Assembly: GCA_963750995.1 (NCBI GenBank)
Contig: CAVVST010000002.1
Span: 1,240,001 to 1,304,000 of the forward strand
Length of the DNA stretch: 64,000 nt
Origin: CAVVST01 sp963750995
GTDB lineage: Bacteria; Acidobacteriota; Vicinamibacteria; Vicinamibacterales; UBA2999
Reading direction: 5' to 3'
Shown here: one piece after another, positions 25,888 to 34,159 of the stretch
Layout: every line of letters starts with the position of its first letter
How positions within the stretch are numbered: the stretch's first letter is position 1
Made by a program: the position numbers and the translations under genes
The notes under the pieces: generated by a model
Databases searched by the model: none
What the model was told of the DNA's origin: nothing
The model's input: only the letters and a program-made list of their open reading frames with translations

Positions 25888-28800
25888 TTATTCGGGCTCG
25901 TCCGGGTGCGCGAAGCTTCGCAGCTGCGCGAGCAGCTCGTTCGCCGCGGCCCGTTCCTTCCCGCTCGCGCGATTGGCGTAGTTCGGCAACACCAGGCACG
26001 CGGTGTCGTACACCGACGCCCACATCCGGGTGGCGGTGACCCGCTTGTGCAGATCCTCGTACGCTCGTGCGAGCTGCTTGTGCGCCGGCGCGAGTTTGCG
26101 CGCCGCCAGCGCTTCGTACTGGTCCAGCTCGGTTTCGCCAACCACGCTCCAGAAGTCCGGGTCGCTGGCGCTCCTGGTCTTGAGGCTTTTGCGCAGCATC
26201 GTGGCGGTCTCCCGATCCACGCTGCGCCTGCGTGTGCCGGCATGCAACGCCACATCGGCGGTCAGCCGGTTGGCGATGGGATAGTAGACGTCGCTGGCGC
26301 CGCTTTTTTCACCGACCTTCTGCGCGTCCACGTAGGCGGCTCGCATCTGACGAAGATCCTTCTGGACCTGCGCCCGCCGCCCGGCGACGCCACCCACGAG
26401 CGCTTTGCGCTTGTAGACAGAACCGATCAGGCTGGCTCGTTCCATCGTCTGGTCGAGCGCGATCAGCCGCGTCAGCAGCGCGAGCGACTGAGAAATCAGG
26501 CGATCGGCACGGGCGATCGCCTTGCCCAGCGACCGCTCGGCGTCGAGGCGTGCACGGCGCGCGGCGGTCCGCGCCTTGGCGGATGCACCGACGGCTTTCT
26601 CGCCCTTCTTTCTGGCGTCGAGATCTCTCGCCGCCTTGTCCACGAGCTCCCAGCCGAGCCGCCCCCGGACGTTGGCGAGCTGCTCCGCCGCCTTGATCGA
26701 CGCCCGACCGTTCGGGGCCGACACGGCGATTTCGTACCAGTGCATGCCCGCTTCGACGTCTCCCGCCTCGACGAACGCCTCGCCAAAGAGCTCGGCCACG
26801 TCGCCGCTTCCTCCCCACTTCGCTCCAAACAGCTTCTCGAGTTGCGCCAGGTTGCGCAGTTGTTCGGTGACGTCGGCACCCTGGTACTTCGTCCGAACGA
26901 CGATGCGCCTCAGCGCGAGCTTCAACCCGGTTGCGGACCCGATCGTGAAGTCCTCCACCAGAGGCGCTGATGCCTGGTTCGGATCCGCCGCCCTGCCGCG
27001 GAACACCCAATCAGGGTCGCCGTAGCACTGGTAGGCCGCCCACGTGTTCAAGTGCGGGCTCCGCTCGCGCGCCGCTGCGCGCGCGTCGCCCACGGCCACG
27101 ATGAATCGATTGCCTCGCAGCAGCGACTGGTAGAACTCCTCGGCAAAGACAGTGGCGGCATCGTCGTCCACCGCCCAGCCGGCGGCGACGACGCAGCGCA
27201 CGCCGATCGCGATCAGCGCCCCGGCCACACCCGACGCGAACTCGGCGCGATCGAAGCGCGTGTTCAGCAGCTGCGCGGCGTCAGCGGCGCCCAGGTGGCA
27301 GCAGTTCACGAATACGAGCTCGGGAACGACGCGCATGTTGCGGAATTCGTCGGGCCCGAGGAACGATCCACTCGACAGGACGACGCCGCCGGGCGAGCTG
27401 CCTGTCCCGGGCATGCCGTGACCGGCGATGTGAACAATCCGCCATGGCTTCTCGAAGAGCGCGTTGACCACCTCACGCGCGGACGCACCGGCCACCGAGG
27501 GATCCTCGCTGATCAGATCGGTGACGTTGAGCCCCGCATCGCCGGTGAGGCAGCCGCGCACGGCCAGCGCTTCATTGCGGGCGCCGAGCAGCCTGGGATA
27601 TTCCGGGGGACATGCGGGCTCACCGATCACGAGCACACTGGCCTCGGGGCTGGCATCCGACACACGCTCGCGGAACTCCTTGAGGCGCAGCTTGCGGAGC
27701 AGCTTGACGCGAATGGCCCACGGCGGTTCGTCGTCGCTCTCGCTCTTGGTGTCGAGCAGCTCCCACGGAATCTTCGCCGTCTGCGGGTCGAGCTCGATCT
27801 GCATCTCGCCGCTTCCGGCGAGGTACGGCTCGAGTTCCACCGGGACGAGCAGGTTGAACAACGTCCGGCCGATCTGCTGATCCCGATTCTGATCGTTCGA
27901 CGCCGTGGCCACGAGTTCGGACAGCAGCTGGCTCTGGGCCCGTTGTCCGCGCACCTCGCTGCGCGCGCGCCGCGTGTCGAGCGTGTATGAGATCGTCGGC
28001 GCGCCGTCCTTGTCGGGCTTCGCCTCGACCGAAATGAAGTCGAACTCGGCGCCGCGGTAACCGGAATCGGGCGGCCGGTCGAGCGGACCGGTCCCTGGCT
28101 TCACGGCGTCGGCGATTAGGTACCGGCCGGGCGTCGCGGCGGCCTGCAAGCGCAGCGCCCGCCATGCCTCGGCCGCGCGGTCCAGGTAGAGCTCGATGAA
28201 CTGGAGATGGCTGACGCTGGGCGAGCTGCGATCCTCATCCACGTCGCTCTGCAGCAGGCGGTTTGCTTCATACACGCCCTGGGCAACGAGGCGGGCGGCG
28301 TCGGCGGCGGTCACCCCCGCGCCGCCGCTGCCCAACAGCGTCGCGGACAGCTCGAACGTCCTGGGCCCGTTCTTCCGGGTCTCGGCCTTGCGCTGGGCCC
28401 AGCCGATCACCGCCTGGCGCACCGACCGGACCAGATCGGCGGGCCGCAGCTTTCCCTCCTCGCCAAGGCCGACGATGATCACAGCCTGCGGACGAGGCAT
28501 GAACGATCCGCGCTCCAGGTTCGGGCGTGAGTTGATGAAGATCTGATGCGAGCCCGCCGCCACCGGATAGACGCCCATGTCGAGCGAACGCGTCATGGCG
28601 CCGCCGATCAGCCGGTCCATGACCTTTTCGGTGCCGGTGAGTTGCAGCGCCTGGTAGTGACCGAGGAGCAGCGGCTCCGACTCGAACGTCAGGTCGCCGT
28701 TGGTGACGGTGATCCGCAGCGGCGCCAGTTCCGGTGCCTCCCGGGCATCGGCACCCGATTCTGGCGAGGCCGCAGCGCCGGCTGCCGCGATACGCGTCAC

Positions 28801-30282
28801 CGGGGCATCCGACATCGCGCCCCGCAGCAACCGTCGATCGGGCAGCTGCCTGCGCGGGTCTACGCCGTTCAGCGGCTGCTGCCGGCCAAGCAGCGCGTTG
28901 ACGAGAAACTCCGCGGTCGCGGGCTGCGAAAAGAAGTTGAGGTGCGTGACTGAATCGGGCTTGAGGTTGCCGCCGGGTCCGAAGCAGCCAATCTGCGAGG
29001 CTGGAATGAGACCGGTTGGCGGCCGATCGACCCGCCACCCGCCCTCGGACGGCACGACCAGGTCGTTCGCCGTAGCGAAAAACTGATCGACCCCCACATC
29101 GAGCAGGCGCTGCAGCGTCGTCCCGGTCGGCTGATAGTTCGCCACCAGGGCGGAGTAGGCGCGCTCGGGAGGATCGGGCGGACTCTGGATGGTCGCAATG
29201 AACTCCCCGTCAGCGTCCATCGACTGCAGCCCGGGAAGATCACCCGACACATGATTGGCGAGCCAGACGATGCCATTGGCGACGAATCCGGCTCCGGTGG
29301 TGAAGGGATTGTCCGGAAAGATCTCGAGCAGGTTGGCAATCACGCCGATGGTGTCTTCGAAGCGCTTCGGCGTCGCCAGCGGCGTGCCGTCGTTGGGCGC
29401 CGCCACCAGCACGACGCGCCCAGGCTTGAAACGGCGCGCGAGATCGCCAAACTGCTTGGTGCGCTCCGCCAGGTTCCGGAGGACGAGGCCGCCGCGCGAG
29501 TGGGTCACGACGTCGAAGGTCGTCGTCTGCTCCGGCAGCCCTTCGAGCAGCATCCGGGCGTTCTGCTCGGGCGTACGGCTGATGCTGAAGTGATCGAAAG
29601 CGAAGATGCGATCATCGTACGTGCTCTTCACGCGATCGAAGAAATCCGACCTGGCAAGGTCGTCGAACGCCGAGGCGGCATTCGAAAACGTGCCGTGGAT
29701 GAACAGAAGGGATCGTGCCGGCGACACCGGCTTGCCTGGTTCGAGCTTGCCGGCGGCGAGCGTTTCCTTTGAAACCTTGTGCCACCCCTCCTTGAGACCC
29801 TGCTTGCGCCACAGGCCCCTCTCAACCGCCTCGGCGACTTTCGGTAACAGCAGGCTCACGCCCTTGTCGGCGCCCAGTTTCGCCACCTTGATGACGATGG
29901 CCTTGATTGCGGTTCCGACCAGTCCGCGCGTGGCAGCAGCCTGGCGTACGGGCACGTGGAACTGCACCTGCGTCGGGCCACGGACGCCGCGGCTGACGGA
30001 CTGGACCGGCGGATGAAACGTCAGCGCGCCGGATTGATGGCGGATGGCCAGGACCGCGGTCTGACCAGGCTCGAGGTCGTAGCTGAGGTCGACGGCCCCG
30101 CCGGCCGCGTCCCGGCCGCGGGTGGCCGGGGCAGGTTCGAGGACCGCTTCTTCCGCGACGCGCGACTCGGCGGTCAGAAAGTCGGAGGGCACCCCCGGGA
30201 GGTCAATCGCCGCCTGCGCGGTGCCACGGGACGCGGCCGCGCGCTTGATCCTCCAGCCGGGCGAATTGATCTGGATAGGCAT
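25888..30282 (-). CDS. giant lipase-CHAT protease fusion with helical C-terminal region
   Basis: 1464 residues, uninterrupted. About 190-470 is an alpha/beta hydrolase: SLLFIHGTFSN (oxyanion strand), TFDVVTHSRGGLVLRN (nucleophile Ser262) and DSVTHLNFF (His447). About 520-880 is a linker region of unknown fold. About 880-1100 is a CHAT caspase-like protease: SVLVIGEPACPPEYPRLLGA, RIVHIAGHGMPGTG (His955), GGVVLSSGSFLG and ELVFVNCCHLGAADA (Cys995). About 1100-1464 is helical and K/R/A-rich, TPR- or coiled-coil-like. CHAT proteases (separase and Craspase relatives) act as triggered effectors. It is the last gene of the minus-strand operon with the caspase-like and protease-nuclease genes. Both active sites look complete. 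No signal peptide. Confidence 0.88.
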   Translation of the reverse strand: MPIQINSPGWRIKRAAASRGTAQAAIDLPGVPSDFLTAESRVAEEAVLEPAPATRGRDAAGGAVDLSYDLEPGQTAVLAIRHQSGALTFHPPVQSVSRGVRGPTQVQFHVPVRQAAATRGLVGTAIKAIVIKVAKLGADKGVSLLLPKVAEAVERGLWRKQGLKEGWHKVSKETLAAGKLEPGKPVSPARSLLFIHGTFSNAASAFDDLARSDFFDRVKSTYDDRIFAFDHFSISRTPEQNARMLLEGLPEQTTTFDVVTHSRGGLVLRNLAERTKQFGDLARRFKPGRVVLVAAPNDGTPLATPKRFEDTIGVIANLLEIFPDNPFTTGAGFVANGIVWLANHVSGDLPGLQSMDADGEFIATIQSPPDPPERAYSALVANYQPTGTTLQRLLDVGVDQFFATANDLVVPSEGGWRVDRPPTGLIPASQIGCFGPGGNLKPDSVTHLNFFSQPATAEFLVNALLGRQQPLNGVDPRRQLPDRRLLRGAMSDAPVTRIAAAGAAASPESGADAREAPELAPLRITVTNGDLTFESEPLLLGHYQALQLTGTEKVMDRLIGGAMTRSLDMGVYPVAAGSHQIFINSRPNLERGSFMPRPQAVIIVGLGEEGKLRPADLVRSVRQAVIGWAQRKAETRKNGPRTFELSATLLGSGGAGVTAADAARLVAQGVYEANRLLQSDVDEDRSSPSVSHLQFIELYLDRAAEAWRALRLQAAATPGRYLIADAVKPGTGPLDRPPDSGYRGAEFDFISVEAKPDKDGAPTISYTLDTRRARSEVRGQRAQSQLLSELVATASNDQNRDQQIGRTLFNLLVPVELEPYLAGSGEMQIELDPQTAKIPWELLDTKSESDDEPPWAIRVKLLRKLRLKEFRERVSDASPEASVLVIGEPACPPEYPRLLGARNEALAVRGCLTGDAGLNVTDLISEDPSVAGASAREVVNALFEKPWRIVHIAGHGMPGTGSSPGGVVLSSGSFLGPDEFRNMRVVPELVFVNCCHLGAADAAQLLNTRFDRAEFASGVAGALIAIGVRCVVAAGWAVDDDAATVFAEEFYQSLLRGNRFIVAVGDARAAARERSPHLNTWAAYQCYGDPDWVFRGRAADPNQASAPLVEDFTIGSATGLKLALRRIVVRTKYQGADVTEQLRNLAQLEKLFGAKWGGSGDVAELFGEAFVEAGDVEAGMHWYEIAVSAPNGRASIKAAEQLANVRGRLGWELVDKAARDLDARKKGEKAVGASAKARTAARRARLDAERSLGKAIARADRLISQSLALLTRLIALDQTMERASLIGSVYKRKALVGGVAGRRAQVQKDLRQMRAAYVDAQKVGEKSGASDVYYPIANRLTADVALHAGTRRRSVDRETATMLRKSLKTRSASDPDFWSVVGETELDQYEALAARKLAPAHKQLARAYEDLHKRVTATRMWASVYDTACLVLPNYANRASGKERAAANELLAQLRSFAHPDEPE

Positions 30283-30344
30283 GTCTCCTCGGACGCACCG
30301 GGATTATCGGCGCTCGCGGGCCGCGGCGGGAGTCCAAAGTCGCC

Positions 30345-30412
30345 GTAGTGTCCGCCTTCAGGCGGACCGTGCGAGTCCGGCTAAAGTTTGGTCCGGCTAA
30401 GCCGGACACTAC
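30345..30412. repeat. REP-like doublet abutting a stop codon
   Basis: Type A (GTAGTGTCCGCC...AGGCGGACC), a partial B, and a full B ending in GGACACTAC. The right edge supplies the TAG stop of the 30409-31440 gene. It sits in the 126-bp gap before the lipase-CHAT gene and could attenuate or stabilise the operon transcript there. Confidence 0.75.
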
Positions 30413-31440
30413 GTACGACTCTTGCGCTTTCTGGCCGTACGCTTTCGAACCGCGCGCTTCCGCGCCGCCCTGGCCGTCCCGGCCGGCGTCGGCCGCAGCC
30501 TCGTCACCGCGCGGCGCGTCGTCGCCGCAATCGGGTCCAGGGTGTACTTGGGAAGAATCCCCTGCGCGTAGAGCAGCGCGTACACCAGGGCCTGGTTGGT
30601 CTTGTGGCCAGGTTTGAAGACGTTGTTCTCGAGCCACTCCTTCGCATGCGCGAGACCGCGCCCGAGATCGATGTCCACGTCGGCCGAGTGCGCCAGCGCT
30701 GTCCCGCCGGCGGGAAACGGCGACGCGTCCGCCGAAAACGACAGCTGAACGTTCCCCTCGGCAAACCGCGTGTGTTTCCAGCTGTCCGGGTGATCGGGGA
30801 GGCCGGCGGGCTCGCTGGGCGCGTCATGCCCGGGGGCGCCCGCGAAATCGACCGCGCGGGCCATGCGCGGCTTCAGCGCGGCATCGAACATCAGGAACAC
30901 GCGATCCACGGCGACATGACGCACGCCGCGAACGAACGAGATCAGCGGCGCACCGTCGATGATGGTTTCGCGCAGCTTCGCCTCGATGTTGAGCAGCGCC
31001 ATCTGCGCCGCCACGTCGAGCCGCTGGAATCCGGCGGGGTCGATGCCGGTCCCGGGCGCCGCAAGCGGCGACGCGATCTGGACGAGCCGCTCCAGTCCGC
31101 CCGGCACGTCCGACGTCCCGGGCGAATCAGGGACGAGCATCAGCCTGAGAACGAGGTCGTCCACTTCGACCTGATCGCGGGTCCTGATGAAATCGGGACG
31201 ACGGAGCATCTGCCACGCGGGCCGATGACGCGGCGCCGAGAACGTCAGGCCGTACAGCTGGCCGGCGTCGAACGGCAGCTGAAGACGCAGCTCCACGGTG
31301 GAAGCCTGGGTCTTCCCCGACGACAGGACCTTCGGTCCCCCGGCGGCAAAGAGGTCCGAGACACGTATCTGCAGCGGACCGCCGCCCCACAGGTTCCGGT
31401 CGCTGCCGTACAGAATGACCGTAACGCGCTTTTCGATCAC
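30409..31440 (-). CDS. unknown protein with strongly basic C-terminal tail (caspase/CHAT operon)
   Basis: 343 residues from a GTG start. The body begins EKRVTVILYGSDRNLWGGGP and includes HSADVDIDLGRGLAHAKEWL and ENNVFKPGHKTNQALVYALL. The last 35 residues are almost all Lys, Arg, Ala and Thr (AARKRAVRKRTARKRKSRT), like a histone H1 tail, suggesting nucleic-acid or membrane binding. No family recognised, no signal peptide. Ten bases separate it from the caspase-like gene. Candidate substrate, adaptor or inhibitor of the neighbouring proteases; the tail is rich in possible basic cleavage sites. The stop codon lies within a REP element. Confidence 0.75.
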   Translation of the reverse strand: MIEKRVTVILYGSDRNLWGGGPLQIRVSDLFAAGGPKVLSSGKTQASTVELRLQLPFDAGQLYGLTFSAPRHRPAWQMLRRPDFIRTRDQVEVDDLVLRLMLVPDSPGTSDVPGGLERLVQIASPLAAPGTGIDPAGFQRLDVAAQMALLNIEAKLRETIIDGAPLISFVRGVRHVAVDRVFLMFDAALKPRMARAVDFAGAPGHDAPSEPAGLPDHPDSWKHTRFAEGNVQLSFSADASPFPAGGTALAHSADVDIDLGRGLAHAKEWLENNVFKPGHKTNQALVYALLYAQGILPKYTLDPIAATTRRAVTRLRPTPAGTARAARKRAVRKRTARKRKSRT

Positions 31441-31450
31441 CGTTTCCGTC

Positions 31451-32290
31451 TCAGACGCCGAGAAACGGCTGATCGAACCGTTCGGATCGCCCCTCGAGCT
31501 GCGGCACCTGCTCGAACTTGCGGGTCTTCAGCGTCGCCGCGGCTTTGTCGTGCAGCTGCCGGTAGGTGAGACGGCCCCGGCTCTTGCGGATCGCCTCGAC
31601 CAGCGCGAACGTGAGCGCGCCGTTGTATCTCATGTTGATGAACGCGTCGGCCGACGTCTGGGTGTCGCGGCAGCCGGTGATGAGAACCTCGGGCAGTTCC
31701 GCCTTGACGATGTCCCTGGCCTTCCGCGCCGCGCGGGGCGAGCTGCGCAATTCGCTGCTGACTTTCTTCGGCACACTGCGGCCCGATTCAACCGCCTTCA
31801 GCGCCGAGGGACTCGGCAGGTAGCGCTCTTTCACGGGGGCATCGGGCGGCACGATCGCGCGCGTGTTGGTGCCCGAATGGCAGCAGTCCATGATGACCGT
31901 CAGGTTGACGCCGGCGCGTACTCCGTCGAGCGTCGTTCGCAACCAGTCGTCCCGCAGCGGATCGTCCCAGTCGAGATCGGTCGGACAGAGGATCTCGTCG
32001 CGGCCATCCGCCTCGTCCTTGTTGTCGTCGGGCACGTGCGAGCCGTGGCCGGAATAATGGATCAGCGCCACATCCCCCTTCTTCGAATCGCGGATCAGCG
32101 CCTTGATGCCGGCCTGCATGGTTTTCTTGGTGGCCGCCAGGTCCGTGACCACGGTGATATCGCCCTTCTTGAAGCCGTGGAATTCGACCAGCGCCGCGCT
32201 CAAGTCCTTCACGTCATTGACACAGCCCCGCAAGTCGGCACCGGCGATCTGATACCGGTTGATTCCCACCAGAAACGCACGCTTGGCCAT
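31451..32290 (-). CDS. caspase-like protease (peptidase C14 / metacaspase type)
   Basis: 279 residues. AKRAFLVGINRYQIAGADLR (family start), GCVNDVKDL, VALIHYSGHGSHVPDDN (catalytic His82), DEILCPTDLDW (acidic pocket) and NLTVIMDCCHSGTNT (catalytic Cys137), then a p10-like half ending FDQPFLGV. Both dyad residues are present. Metacaspases usually cut after Arg or Lys; the DxDW and DEILCP segments fit that group. No pro-domain, signal peptide or membrane helix. AGGAGG five bases before ATG 32290 overlaps the stop region of the protease-nuclease gene, so the two are co-translated. Likely an activating protease for its operon partners (inference). Confidence 0.92.
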   Translation of the reverse strand: MAKRAFLVGINRYQIAGADLRGCVNDVKDLSAALVEFHGFKKGDITVVTDLAATKKTMQAGIKALIRDSKKGDVALIHYSGHGSHVPDDNKDEADGRDEILCPTDLDWDDPLRDDWLRTTLDGVRAGVNLTVIMDCCHSGTNTRAIVPPDAPVKERYLPSPSALKAVESGRSVPKKVSSELRSSPRAARKARDIVKAELPEVLITGCRDTQTSADAFINMRYNGALTFALVEAIRKSRGRLTYRQLHDKAAATLKTRKFEQVPQLEGRSERFDQPFLGV

Positions 32291-32299
32291 CACATCCTC

Positions 32300-34144
32300 C
32301 TAGACAAACCTGATCTGCGACGGATCGGTCAAAGGCGTCGCCAACCCTCGTTCGTGGCCCTTCAACGGATCCAGCGCGGCGAGCCGGCCGAACGACAGAC
32401 CCGCGCGTTGCTCGATATCGGCAATGCGCGCCTGTGCCGTCTGGTGCCGGCCGAAGACGAACTCCTCGTCGCGCAGGAAGTCCTCCTGCGACATCGTGTA
32501 GCCGGTCGCACAGAGTTTCCTGGTCTCATCGTGAATAAACGCTATGACCTTCCAGAACGAACGGGGGATCCGGACGCCCTCGCGGACCGGATCGTTGGTG
32601 CGGAAAAAAGGACCGGTAAAGACCGAGATCTGCATCTTGTCTGTACGCGCGTTCTCGAGGGCATAGCTCTCGAGCGCCAGCCAGATTCCGGCGTTGAACG
32701 GCTGCATCTGCGGCACTGCGTTGGTAACGTGCATCGAGTCGGCGTTGCCGAGTTCGGCCTCCTTGGCTGTGCCCCAGATCGGATCCTCGCGGCGCGTCAT
32801 GTGGCCGCGCGCGAACAGCGGTTCGTTTCCGTAGCATTCCTCGCGGATCTGCTGGCTCGCCGGGATACGCCCGTCCAGCCGCCACGGCGGGCGCTTGCCG
32901 CGGCGCGGATCGCGGCCGTCGATGTTGACCGCGCTGTAGATGCAGAGCCGCCGGCTTCGCGACATCACGACCGAGAAATGCTGATACTTCAGCACCGATT
33001 CCGGTCGCCCTTTCCAGGGAAAGGTGAGGACGTCGCGCGTGTTCTTGACAACCGGAAGCGGAATGCTCGGGCCGACAAACGTGGGCGAATAGCCGGTGCG
33101 CCCGACGTAGTCCGCGGGCACGCTCTCGACGATCAGTTCCGAACCGGCGTGTGGGCCCGCAGCCGTCGGCGTGACTACCGCCGGCTTGCCGGGCCGGCCC
33201 GGCCTGGGACGCAGCACCTGCTCGAGGCGAGCGGCGAGGAGCGGCACCGGCACCGCATAGTTCGCTTCGAGAAATCGGCCGGCGAAGTGCAGTCCCACTG
33301 CCTCGCCCGTCTCCAGGTCGAGGACGACCGAGCCCGAATTGCCGCCAAGCGTCGAGCAGTCGTGGAACACGACATCCTTTTGCGCCTTGGTGATCTGTCC
33401 CGGTGCGAGCCGCTTCTTGTCGTAGACGTTGCCGAAAATCGACTGCATCAGCTGCGCGTCGGCAACGCGGCTGTCGCGGGCGGGATATCCAATTACGGCG
33501 ACTTGCTGCTCCGGCTTCACGCGCGAGCTGGCAAGCCGGATCGGGTCTGCGAGCGTGTGCCGTCCGGAACGGCCTTCGACCCGCAGCAGCGCGAAGTCCG
33601 GCCCCGGCTCTTCCTCGATGTGAAGGATCTCGACAATCGGGAACTCGAACTGCGCGCGGCGGCCGGCCTCTTCGAGGAAGTCAATCGCCGCCTTCATCGG
33701 CCTGGTGCTGCTTGCCTGCTTGAAGGTGAAACGGCGGCCGGTCCGCTGCGCGAAGGCCTGGGCGACGTGGCGGTTGGTCACTACGATGTTCTTGTCGACG
33801 AGCCAGCCTGTGCCGACGAACGGGAAGCCCGGCAGCCCCGTCACCTCGATGCGGCCCACTGCCTGCGCGGCGTGCGTCAGCAGCGGGGCCGACGCCTGCA
33901 GCCGGGCGCGCCAGACCGAGCTTTCGCTGTCTTTGAAGTCGAGCCGCGCGGCGTTGCCGACGATCGCCAGCACCGGCCGGCCGACCCGGAGCACGATATT
34001 GCGGACCGACGCAGGAATCGACCGCGATCCTGAGCCAGGAAGAGACCGCGACCCCCGAATCGCCCGAATTTCGTCCGCCAGGGCGCGGTCCGTCGAGGCG
34101 AGCGTGGAGACGAGCCCCTTCAGCCAGGTATCGATGTCAGTCAT
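32300..34144 (-). CDS. trypsin-like protease fused to a DNA/RNA non-specific endonuclease (NUC1)
   Basis: 614 residues. About 95-300 is a trypsin fold: FVGTGWLVDKNIVVTNRHVA (His126), GPDFALLRV (Asp183) and STLGGNSGSVVLD (Ser270), all three catalytic residues present. A linker rich in Pro and Gly (305-335) leads to a NUC1 nuclease (about 350-590): LKYQHFSVVMSRSRRLCIYS, LFARGHMTRRED (catalytic RGH, His448), SMHVTNAVPQMQPFNAG (metal-region Asn) and ISVFTGPFF. The RGH motif replaces the usual DRGH with an Ala. No signal peptide, so both would act in the cytoplasm. It follows the Old Yellow Enzyme by 15 bases and precedes the caspase-like gene by 9. The exposed linker is a plausible release site for the nuclease. 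Confidence 0.9.
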   Translation of the reverse strand: MTDIDTWLKGLVSTLASTDRALADEIRAIRGSRSLPGSGSRSIPASVRNIVLRVGRPVLAIVGNAARLDFKDSESSVWRARLQASAPLLTHAAQAVGRIEVTGLPGFPFVGTGWLVDKNIVVTNRHVAQAFAQRTGRRFTFKQASSTRPMKAAIDFLEEAGRRAQFEFPIVEILHIEEEPGPDFALLRVEGRSGRHTLADPIRLASSRVKPEQQVAVIGYPARDSRVADAQLMQSIFGNVYDKKRLAPGQITKAQKDVVFHDCSTLGGNSGSVVLDLETGEAVGLHFAGRFLEANYAVPVPLLAARLEQVLRPRPGRPGKPAVVTPTAAGPHAGSELIVESVPADYVGRTGYSPTFVGPSIPLPVVKNTRDVLTFPWKGRPESVLKYQHFSVVMSRSRRLCIYSAVNIDGRDPRRGKRPPWRLDGRIPASQQIREECYGNEPLFARGHMTRREDPIWGTAKEAELGNADSMHVTNAVPQMQPFNAGIWLALESYALENARTDKMQISVFTGPFFRTNDPVREGVRIPRSFWKVIAFIHDETRKLCATGYTMSQEDFLRDEEFVFGRHQTAQARIADIEQRAGLSFGRLAALDPLKGHERGLATPLTDPSQIRFV

Positions 34145-34159
34145 GGCAAGCGGGACGCG

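Noticed and set aside
31298..34033. Very long open frame on the plus strand (911 codons)
   Set aside because: It is antisense to the caspase-like and trypsin-NUC1 genes, whose motifs are complete; the plus-strand translation is Arg/Ala/Asp-rich with no recognisable domain, as expected from a high-GC shadow frame.
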